Part shown: positions 58,198 through 64,000 of the stretch, in pieces
Layout of the letters: the number at the start of each line of letters is the position of its first letter
How positions within the stretch are numbered: position 1 is the first letter of the stretch
Position numbers and translations under genes: made by a program
DNA from: CAZJHD01 sp964545855
GTDB taxonomy: Bacteria; Planctomycetota; UBA1135; JACQFD01
Reading direction: 5' to 3'
DNA length: 64,000 nucleotides
Assembly (NCBI GenBank): GCA_964545855.1
Contig: CAZJHD010000020.1
Coordinates: forward strand, 11,782 to 75,781
Notes under the pieces: generated by a model
Databases searched by the model: none
Told to the model about the DNA's origin: nothing
The model's input: only the letters and a program-made list of their open reading frames with translations

Positions 58198-59994
58198 CTA
58201 CGGTCCGCCTGGTTCGCGCTCCGGCTCCTCGGGAACGATGCGCACGTGGGCGTCCGCGAGCTGCTGGTCCGACACGGGCGAAGGCGCTCCCGTCATCGGA
58301 TCCGCCGCCGTGGAAGTCTTCGGGAACGCGATGGCGTCGCGCAGGGAGTCGAGTCCGAGACCGAGCGCGACGCACCGGTCGACGCCGTAGGCGAACCCTC
58401 CGTGGGGAGGCGCGCCGTACTCGAGCGCCTCCAGCAGGAATCCGAACTTCGCCTCGTACTCGGCGCGGCCGAGACCGAGGAACTCGAAGATGCGCTCCTG
58501 CACGTCGCGGCGATGGATCCGGATGGAGCCCGATCCGAGCTCCCACCCGTTCATCACGAGGTCGTAGCCGCGGCCTCCGAGCGAGAGCGGGTCGCGGTCG
58601 AGCGCGGCCGAGAGCTTCGACAGGTCCATCTCCGACGGCGCCGTGAACGGGTGGTTGGTGGGATCGAGCGAGCCCGTCTTCGTGTTGCGCTCGAAGAGCG
58701 GGAAGTCGCGGATCCAGGCGCAGCGGAACGTCCCCGCCTTGCGGAGTCCGAGCCGGTCGCCCAGGTGGTGGCGGAGCGGTCCCATGACGCCGTTCACGGT
58801 CGTCGCGTCGCCGGCGCCGAAGAGGAGGAGGTCGCCGGGCCTGCCCGCGAGCGCCTCGCACAACGCCGTCTTCTCGCCGTCGCCGAAGAACTTCGCGATG
58901 GAGCCGTCGAGCCCGGCGTCGGTGACGCGGAGCCATGCCACTCCCTTGCCGCCGTGGTCCTGGGCGAACGTCGAGAGCGCGTCGACCTCCTTGCGCGACC
59001 AGGAGCCGGCGCCCTCGGCCTTGATTCCCCGCACGATGCCGCCCTGCTCCGCCGCCTCCCGGAAGACGCGGAAGCCGCAGCCGCGGGAGAGCTCCGTCAG
59101 ATCGACGAGCTCCATGCCGAAGCGGAGGTCGGGCTTGTCGATGCCGTAGCGCGCCATGGCGTCGCGGTAGGCGAGGCGCGGGAACGGCGGCTTCAGGTCG
59201 ACGCCGAAGGCGGCCGCGTAGCCCGCCGCGATCGAGCCCTCCACGGCGCTCCAGACGTCCTCGGGCTCGACGAAGCTCATCTCGAGATCCACCTGCGTGA
59301 ACTCGGGCTGCCGGTCGGCGCGCAGGTCCTCGTCGCGCAGGCATCGGGCCAGCTGGAAGTACCGATCGAGCCCCGCGATCATCAGGATCTGCTTGAAGAT
59401 CTGCGGCGACTGCGGCAGCGCGTAGAAGCGGCCCGCGTGCACTCGCGAAGGAACGAGGTAGTCGCGCGCTCCTTCCGGCGTCGCCTTCGTGAGCATCGGA
59501 GTCTCCACCTCGACGAATCCTTGGCTCGCGAGGTGGTTGCGCAGCCCGCGGCAGAAGTCCGCGCGCGCGACGAGCGCCCGCTGGAGCGGCCGCCGCCGCA
59601 GGTCGAGGTAGCGGTAACGCAGCCGCAGCTCCGTCGCCGTCTCGGTCTTGTCGACGATCTCGAAAGGAGGCACCTTCGACGCGTTCAGCACGTCCGCGGA
59701 GGTCGCCGCCACCTCGATCTCCCCCGTCGGCCGCTCGCGGTTGACCGTGCCCTCGGGCCGCGGCCGCACGGAGCCCGTCACGCGCACGCAGTCCTCGGCG
59801 CCGAAGGTGGACGCCACGGCGTGCGCCGGCGAGCCGGGCTCGAACACCACCTGCGTCACGCCGTAGCGATCGCGGAGATCGACGAAGAAGACCCCGCCGT
59901 GGTCGCGTCGGCTCACGACCCAGCCACAGAGGGTCGTGGTGGAGCCGGCGTTCGCGGCACGCAGGTCGCCGCAGGTATTCGTGCGCAGGGACAT
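58198..59994 (-). CDS. aspS: Aspartyl-tRNA synthetase, probably non-discriminating
   Basis: A 598-residue bacterial-type AspRS. OB anticodon domain (about 1-110), class II core with motif 1 about PTMLTKATPEGARDYLVPSR, FALPQSPQ-type ALPQSPQIFKQ, motif 2 FRDEDL-type CLRDEDLRADRQPEFTQ, the GAD insertion domain (about 290-420), and motif 3 with GFAYGVDRCVAL. His32 in the RRDHGG loop and Gly82 in RPEG are the residues tied to relaxed specificity in Pseudomonas AspRS (His31, Gly83); E. coli has Leu and Lys there. So it probably makes both Asp-tRNA(Asp) and Asp-tRNA(Asn), the latter corrected by GatCAB. ATG 59994 fits the family; the frame is open upstream without homology. Confidence 0.95.
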   Translation of the reverse strand: MSLRTNTCGDLRAANAGSTTTLCGWVVSRRDHGGVFFVDLRDRYGVTQVVFEPGSPAHAVASTFGAEDCVRVTGSVRPRPEGTVNRERPTGEIEVAATSADVLNASKVPPFEIVDKTETATELRLRYRYLDLRRRPLQRALVARADFCRGLRNHLASQGFVEVETPMLTKATPEGARDYLVPSRVHAGRFYALPQSPQIFKQILMIAGLDRYFQLARCLRDEDLRADRQPEFTQVDLEMSFVEPEDVWSAVEGSIAAGYAAAFGVDLKPPFPRLAYRDAMARYGIDKPDLRFGMELVDLTELSRGCGFRVFREAAEQGGIVRGIKAEGAGSWSRKEVDALSTFAQDHGGKGVAWLRVTDAGLDGSIAKFFGDGEKTALCEALAGRPGDLLLFGAGDATTVNGVMGPLRHHLGDRLGLRKAGTFRCAWIRDFPLFERNTKTGSLDPTNHPFTAPSEMDLSKLSAALDRDPLSLGGRGYDLVMNGWELGSGSIRIHRRDVQERIFEFLGLGRAEYEAKFGFLLEALEYGAPPHGGFAYGVDRCVALGLGLDSLRDAIAFPKTSTAADPMTGAPSPVSDQQLADAHVRIVPEEPEREPGGP

Positions 59995-60112
59995 CGCGTC
60001 TCTCGATCCGGAGCCTCGGCCCCGGGAAGTGGGGGCGCGATGTTCGGGAGCGCGCGGGACCCGGTCAATCACGCTCGCCGGAGAGTCCGGCGGAGGCGGC
60101 CCAGGCCGCACC

Positions 60113-61171
60113 CTACGGGACGCTGATCGTGCCGCCCTGGGCGACGAGGGTCGCGCTGCCTCCCGAGGACGCGAGCGCGACGACGACGGGCGCGCCGACG
60201 ATCCGGTCTCCCTCCTGCAGCACGTAGGCGCCCCGGTAGAGCCCGGCTTCGGAACCGTTGCGCACGTCGCCCGTGCGCGGCTGACGTGCCACCTCGGACA
60301 TGAACACCCTTCGGCGCAGCGTTCCCAGGTCGAAGGAGGCGTGGCATCCCGGCGTCCCGAGCGCGTAGACGTCGATCACGTCCCCGGGCACGAGGGTTCG
60401 GTCCCGCGGCGCCGAGACGGCCGCCGCGATGATCGCCGGCGCGGGGGCGGCCGCGGGCGACGAGTCGTCGATGCCGCCGACGAGGGCGCGTCCCATGCGC
60501 TCCGACCACTGGATCGCCAGATCGCGATAGGGACCCGACCCCAGGGCCGCGAGCGGCGTCGCGGCGGCGCTCACGTATCCGGTCGGTCCCCCGGAGACGC
60601 CCGATGCATCGGAGACTCCGATGCTCGCGCGGTAGAGCTCGCGTCCATCGAGAGTCGACACGAGCCGCACCCCGGCCTCGACCACGGTTCGCGATTCGAT
60701 GCCGTAGTAGTGGCCCGCCCAGTCGGTGACCTCGCCGAACAGGATCGCGTCGGCGCCGAGGATGCGCCCCAGCTCCTTCGGATCCATGGACGACGCGCGC
60801 GGGAGCCACCCGCCGTGGGCGAGCCGCGTGTCGACGGCCTGCGGATCGATGACGTTCAGCGTCGATCCCCGGAGTCGAGCGCAGAGAAGGGCTCGGAGCG
60901 TGTCGGCGCCCTTCTCCGGATCGGGGAGTGCCTCGGGCACCGACAGGGTCACGGCGCTCGCGAGCCAGATGACCGGCAGGAACGGATAGAGCAGGAGGCT
61001 CGTGCCGCCGGAACGATCCTCGAACCGGAGCACGGCGACGCGCACGGGACGGGCCTCCGTCGGCTCGAATCCCTCGGCGCGCCGCGCCGTGATCCACGAG
61101 CTCTTGCATGCGGCCGTGCCGAGGAGACCCAGCAAGAGAAGCAGCTTCGCGGCCCGCGAGAGCGCTCTCAT
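60113..61171 (-). CDS. Lipoprotein with GNA1162/CsgG-like domain and shared C-terminal domain (1)
   Basis: A 352-residue lipoprotein (lipobox GTAAC, Cys22). Residues about 40-215 resemble the GNA1162/DUF799 type of CsgG-like envelope lipoprotein: RVAVLRFEDRSGG, LLCARLRGSTLNVIDPQAVD, ELGRILGADAILFGEVTDW, GVRLVSTLDGRELYRASI. Residues about 260-352 form a small beta domain (TLVPGDVIDVYALGTPGCHASFDLG, GLYRGAYVLQEGD) that recurs in the next gene. It overlaps that gene (ATGA). Envelope role unknown; the family call is by eye. Confidence 0.75.
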   Translation of the reverse strand: MRALSRAAKLLLLLGLLGTAACKSSWITARRAEGFEPTEARPVRVAVLRFEDRSGGTSLLLYPFLPVIWLASAVTLSVPEALPDPEKGADTLRALLCARLRGSTLNVIDPQAVDTRLAHGGWLPRASSMDPKELGRILGADAILFGEVTDWAGHYYGIESRTVVEAGVRLVSTLDGRELYRASIGVSDASGVSGGPTGYVSAAATPLAALGSGPYRDLAIQWSERMGRALVGGIDDSSPAAAPAPAIIAAAVSAPRDRTLVPGDVIDVYALGTPGCHASFDLGTLRRRVFMSEVARQPRTGDVRNGSEAGLYRGAYVLQEGDRIVGAPVVVALASSGGSATLVAQGGTISVP

Positions 61172-62358
61172 GGGGCGAGCTCCACGACGGCGGAGACGGC
61201 CGGCGGCCCGAAGCAGCCCGAGGCCGAGTGGGCCGAGACCGCGTAGACGACCGTGCGGGCCGGATCGGGGACGGTGTCCTCGAGCTCGACCGCACCCCGC
61301 GCGACGGCGATCGACTCGGGAGCGCCTTCGGTGATGCGCGCCACGGAGTAGCCCGCGGCACCGGGCGACTCGGACCAGCGGATCCGCAGCCGGCGGCGGG
61401 CCACGAGGGACTCGACGACGACCTCGCTGGGCGGATCGAGGCGCGGCGCATCGATCGCGAGACTCTCGGCGGACGAGCGGGGCGCGCTGGCGCGCCCGAA
61501 TCGGTCGTAGATCGTCACCGTGACCGGTCCGCCCGCGACGCCCATGCCGGCGTCGATTCGCGCGCGCGCGCGGTAGGTCCCGGGCGACGTCTCGGCGAGC
61601 GGAAGCTCCATCGCGAGCCCCGCGAGATCCGCGCGCGCGCGGCCTCCCGGTGTTCCGCGCGCCTCGAGGTCGAGCATGTCTCCCGCCACGAGGGCCCGCC
61701 GCTCGGCGACGAACCGGACCGACTCCACGGTCGGACGCTCCCCGAGTTCCGTCGCGCTCGGATGCGCCGGAACGGCGTCGGTGAAGTCGAGCGCGATGGC
61801 CGCGGCGAGGCGCACGAAGCGGTCCTCGCTCCCGCTCGCGACCGTCTCCGAGAGGGCCTTCAGGACCTGCCCGCTCTGGAGCGCGACGCCGCCCGTCGTC
61901 GATCGACCCACTTCCGTCGACCAGAGCGTGGCGCCGCTCGCTCCGTCGAACCAACGGAAGCGACCCGAGAGACCGCGCCGGTAGAAGACTCCCGCCTGCA
62001 AGGACGAGTCCTGGAAGTCCTCGCCCACGAGGAGCGCTCCCGCGCCGAGGCGGCGCGCCAGGGACGCGAGCGTCGTGTCGTCGGGTACCCAGCGGGAGTT
62101 CCAGGGGGCCAGCCCCGCCGCCGCGAGCTCCGCGTCGACGATCTCGTCGTCGATCCGCACGTAGCCGCGATCCGCGAGGAGCCCCCCCACGAGACGGCGG
62201 ACGATCGCCCGCCCGCGCGGAGCGAGGTCTCCCTCCAGCGGCAGCACGGCGATGGTCTTGGGAGGCGCCTCCCGGAACGGAGGCACGCTCGGCCGAATCG
62301 AGCTGCAAGCGCCCGCGAGGACGAGCAGGAGCGCCGCACGTCCGAGGAGCCCTCTCAC
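61168..62358 (-). CDS. Lipoprotein with GNA1162/CsgG-like domain, shared domain and FnIII-like end (2)
   Basis: A 396-residue lipoprotein (lipobox AGAC, Cys18). About 35-190 is a CsgG/GNA1162-like domain (TIAVLPLEGDLAPRGRAIVRRL, LASLARRLGAGALLVGEDF, FRWFDGASGATLWSTEVG). About 210-300 is the beta domain shared with the downstream gene (ALVAGDMLDLEARGTPGGRARADL, PGTYRARARID). The last 95 residues look like a fibronectin type III domain (PPSEVVVESLVARRRLRIRW, AAGYSVARITEG, VVYAVSAHSASG). GTG 62358 overlaps the preceding gene by four bases. Paralogue of gene 1; function unknown. Confidence 0.75.
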   Translation of the reverse strand: MRGLLGRAALLLVLAGACSSIRPSVPPFREAPPKTIAVLPLEGDLAPRGRAIVRRLVGGLLADRGYVRIDDEIVDAELAAAGLAPWNSRWVPDDTTLASLARRLGAGALLVGEDFQDSSLQAGVFYRRGLSGRFRWFDGASGATLWSTEVGRSTTGGVALQSGQVLKALSETVASGSEDRFVRLAAAIALDFTDAVPAHPSATELGERPTVESVRFVAERRALVAGDMLDLEARGTPGGRARADLAGLAMELPLAETSPGTYRARARIDAGMGVAGGPVTVTIYDRFGRASAPRSSAESLAIDAPRLDPPSEVVVESLVARRRLRIRWSESPGAAGYSVARITEGAPESIAVARGAVELEDTVPDPARTVVYAVSAHSASGCFGPPAVSAVVELAP

Positions 62359-62813
62359 GGAGCCACCTCGAGGACGCCGCCCAGGTCCGCCGCGCCGCCG
62401 CGGATCTGCACCTCGAACCGTCCCGCGTCGTGGAAGCAGAGCGTCGCGATGCCGCCGGGCTCGATGGCGCGGGACTGGGCGCCGTCCTCGAGGCAGGCGA
62501 AGCCGGTGACGGTCACGCACTGCGCGCAGCCGCGGAAGTCGCCGTCGATGCGCACCTGCAGGAATCGGGACGGATCGGGGTTGCGGAAGAAGAGCGTCTC
62601 CCCGCGATGGAGCTTCGCGAAGGGCTCCTGATCCATTCGCAGGGACGCGCTCGGCCCGAGACCGCGTGTCGAGCCGTCCAGGAGGACGAAGGCCGACGCG
62701 AGGTGCGCGTGCGCGGTATCGGCAGCGCCGCGCGGCGGCTCGGCCATCGGGGTCGCGGAGCATGCCGCGAGCGCGAGGAGCGTGAGGACGAGGAGGTCGT
62801 GGATCCTGCGCAT
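62355..62813 (-). CDS. Small lipoprotein (3), possibly cupredoxin-like
   Basis: A 152-residue lipoprotein (lipobox LAAC, Cys18). The mature part is beta-rich: AFVLLDGSTRGLGPSA, GETLFFRNPDPSRFLQVRID, GCAQCVTVTGF, GGIATLCFHDAGRFEVQIRGG. The last segment, a strand with Cys-x-His, resembles the metal loop of cupredoxins, but I cannot confirm the family. First gene of the three-lipoprotein string, separated from atpC by a hairpin. Confidence 0.7.
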   Translation of the reverse strand: MRRIHDLLVLTLLALAACSATPMAEPPRGAADTAHAHLASAFVLLDGSTRGLGPSASLRMDQEPFAKLHRGETLFFRNPDPSRFLQVRIDGDFRGCAQCVTVTGFACLEDGAQSRAIEPGGIATLCFHDAGRFEVQIRGGAADLGGVLEVAP

Positions 62814-62866
62814 GCCGGGCCTTCGATGTGTCGAGGACCGGCAGGTTACGGCGCACCGGCGCCGTC

Positions 62867-62890
62867 GGACGCCGGCGCCGGCCGGCGTCC
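62867..62890 (-). terminator. 10-bp stem hairpin after atpC
   Basis: GGACGCCGGC and GCCGGCGTCC pair perfectly with a four-base loop, starting one base after the atpC stop on the minus strand. A smaller stem (GGCGC/GCGCC) follows. No T-tract. Confidence 0.7.
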
Positions 62891-62891
62891 C

Positions 62892-63314
62892 TCAGCGACC
62901 CTCGCGGTACTTGCGGCTCAGCTTCTCGCGCATCACGGCGCGCCGGACGGCCGCTTCGGCGCGCGGCAGGTCGATATCGACCTTGGCCGCCTCCCGGAGC
63001 CGCTCGCGAGCCTTCTGTTCGCTCGTCTCGGCGCGGGCGAGGTCGATGTCGGAGACCGGCTCGCCGGAGTCCACCACGACGCGCACGAAGTCGTCGCGCA
63101 CTTCGACGAAGCCGTCGGCGACGAACAGCGCCGTCGTCGCGCCCCCCGTCTCACTGACGAGGAGCTCTCCGGGCTCCACGGCGGCGAGAAGGGGCGCGTG
63201 CCCTCGCAGGACGCCGAAGGAGCCCTCCGTCCCGGGGATCCGGACGGAGTCCACCTCTCGGTCGACGACGACCTTCTCGGGCGAGATGACGAGGAGGCGA
63301 AGGGCGCCGGCCAT
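62892..63314 (-). CDS. atpC: ATP synthase F1 epsilon subunit
   Basis: A 140-residue epsilon subunit. RLLVISPEKVVVDREVDSVRIPGTEGSFGVLRGHAPLLA is the N-terminal beta-sandwich signature, and FVADGFVEVRDDFVRVVVD follows, with the C-terminal helical hairpin in the remainder. It lies two bases after atpD, so the F1 operon ends here. It links the rotor and inhibits ATP hydrolysis. Confidence 0.97.
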   Translation of the reverse strand: MAGALRLLVISPEKVVVDREVDSVRIPGTEGSFGVLRGHAPLLAAVEPGELLVSETGGATTALFVADGFVEVRDDFVRVVVDSGEPVSDIDLARAETSEQKARERLREAAKVDIDLPRAEAAVRRAVMREKLSRKYREGR

Positions 63315-63316
63315 GA

Positions 63317-64000
63317 TCAGGCCCGATCCATCTTCTTCGCCTTCTCGATGGCCTGCTCGATGGAGCCGACCAGGTAGAAGGCGTTCTCGGGAAGCGCGTC
63401 GTGCTTGCCCTCGAGGATCTCGCGGAAGGAACGCACCGTGTCGTCCTTGCCGACGAACTGCCCCGGGAGGCCCGTGAACTGCTCCGCCACGAAGAAGGGC
63501 TGGGAGAGGAACTTCTGAATGCGGCGCGCGCGCGCGACGATTCGCTTGTCCTCGTCGGAGAGCTCCTCCATGCCGAGGATCGCGATGATGTCGCGCAGAT
63601 CCTGGTAGCGCTGGAGGACGCGCTGCACCTCGCGGGCGATGCGGTAGTGCTCCTCGCCGACCACGTGCGGGTCGAGCATGCGGCTCGCGCTCTTCAGCGG
63701 GTGCACCGCCGGGTAGATGCCGAGCTCGGAGATGCCGCGGTCGAGGAGGATCGTCGAGTCGAGGTGCGCGAAGGTGGCGACGGGCGCCGGGTCGGTGAAG
63801 TCGTCGGCGGGCACGTAGACGGCCTGCATCGACGTGACCGAGCCCTTGCGGGTCGACGTGATGCGCTCCTGGAGGTCGCCCATCTCGGACGCCATGGTCG
63901 GCTGGTAGCCGACGGCGCTCGGCATGCGTCCGAGGAGCGCCGACACCTCGGAGCCCGCCTGGACGAAGCGGAAGATGTTGTCGACGAAGAGGAGCACGTC
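63317..64000 (-). CDS. atpD: ATP synthase F1 beta subunit (N-terminal half beyond window)
   Basis: Partial: 227 C-terminal residues. It starts at the window edge within the Walker B region (DVLLFVDNIFRF), then GSEVSALLGRMPSAVGYQPT, ITSTRKGSVTSMQAVYVPADD, LDRGISELGIYPAVHPLKS and DIIAILGMEELSDED, and ends IEQAIEKAKKMDRA. The Walker A half and the rest of the F1 operon lie outside. Catalytic subunit of ATP synthase. Confidence 0.97.
   Translation of the reverse strand, partial: DVLLFVDNIFRFVQAGSEVSALLGRMPSAVGYQPTMASEMGDLQERITSTRKGSVTSMQAVYVPADDFTDPAPVATFAHLDSTILLDRGISELGIYPAVHPLKSASRMLDPHVVGEEHYRIAREVQRVLQRYQDLRDIIAILGMEELSDEDKRIVARARRIQKFLSQPFFVAEQFTGLPGQFVGKDDTVRSFREILEGKHDALPENAFYLVGSIEQAIEKAKKMDRA

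Noticed and set aside
57287..59344. A single 685-residue protein joining infC with part of the aspS region
   Set aside because: The frame is open by chance. IF-3 homology starts only at ATC 57796, and a terminator and intergenic region lie between the genes.
848..62308. Many very long open frames antisense to, or fused in frame with, the called genes
   Set aside because: In DNA this GC-rich, stops are rare in the shadow frames. These frames lack homology, are rich in Arg/Ala/Gly, and overlap genes whose motifs are clear; the called starts were set by homology, ribosome-binding sites and overlaps.
1..64000. tRNA, rRNA or other structured RNA genes
   Set aside because: I looked for tRNA-like cloverleaves and conserved rRNA motifs and found none; GC-rich hairpins at gene ends were treated as terminators.

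Overview
This window is very GC-rich and densely coding, with frequent GTG starts, some TTG starts and one apparent ATC start. It looks like a diderm (Gram-negative-type) bacterial chromosome. Diderm features are several lipoproteins with clear lipoboxes and a YidC with a large periplasmic domain. Secreted proteins carrying FG-GAP/ASPIC-UnbV and dockerin-like calcium loops, and a PQQ sugar dehydrogenase with an added C-terminal beta domain, resemble what I know from Planctomycetota and neighbouring high-GC phyla. That assignment is an inference, since no rRNA gene is present. No tRNA, rRNA, CRISPR array, IS element, prophage or plasmid gene was seen, so this is core chromosome with a few accessory insertions.

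Layout. 1-4003 (minus): prkA, a DUF444 vWA protein and spoVR (cut by the window edge), the conserved stress triad. 4450-5430 (plus): an M28 glutaminyl-cyclase-like lipoprotein. 5539-11983 (minus): nrdR, a ribonucleotide-reductase-like ATP-cone protein without a glycyl-radical domain, and smc, coupled by 4-base overlaps. 12196-15213 (minus): a Trm112-like protein, a metallophosphoesterase and yidC. 15545-17098 (plus): a radical SAM enzyme. 17258-20143 (minus): hisS, nadD and a WecA/MraY-type transferase. 20297-22679: a 67-residue lipoprotein, miaA on the opposite strand, and a secreted hypothetical. 22716-28740 (minus): menG/ubiE, a CPBP protease, ubiX, ubiA, holA and mutL in one overlapping string. 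28903-31956 (minus): a large propeller lipoprotein. 32270-38235 (plus): ruvB, spoIID, tgt, cstA and ppk2, again all overlapping. 38313-45282: an SH3/coiled-coil protein, an aminotransferase, a PQQ dehydrogenase, and a hypothetical membrane protein followed by comF and larC. 45453-48513 (plus): gatC, gatA and an acyltransferase. 48485-57796 (minus): infC, then an ASPIC/dockerin protein, then rpmI, rplT, pheS, pheT, and a second radical SAM enzyme. 58198-59994 (minus): aspS. 60113-62813 (minus): three lipoproteins. 62892-64000 (minus): atpC and the C-terminal half of atpD.

How it fits together. Translation functions dominate: hisS, aspS, pheST, gatCA, infC-rpmI-rplT, tgt and miaA. AspS carries residues linked to non-discriminating AspRS, which fits with gatC/gatA and an Asp-tRNA(Asn) amidation route. 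The ubiA/ubiX/menG genes supply quinone for respiration and the F1 ATPase genes use the proton gradient. Adjacent reading frames very often overlap as ATGA, GTGA or TGATG, so translational coupling appears to be a general strategy. Promoters that can be read include two near-identical TTGCAC/TAGCGT elements and several -10 boxes so close to the start codon that leaderless mRNAs are likely. The least conventional parts are the nrdR/RNR-like/smc operon, the foreign-looking gene inside the infC-rpmI operon with inverted intergenic repeats on each side, and the three-lipoprotein operon.
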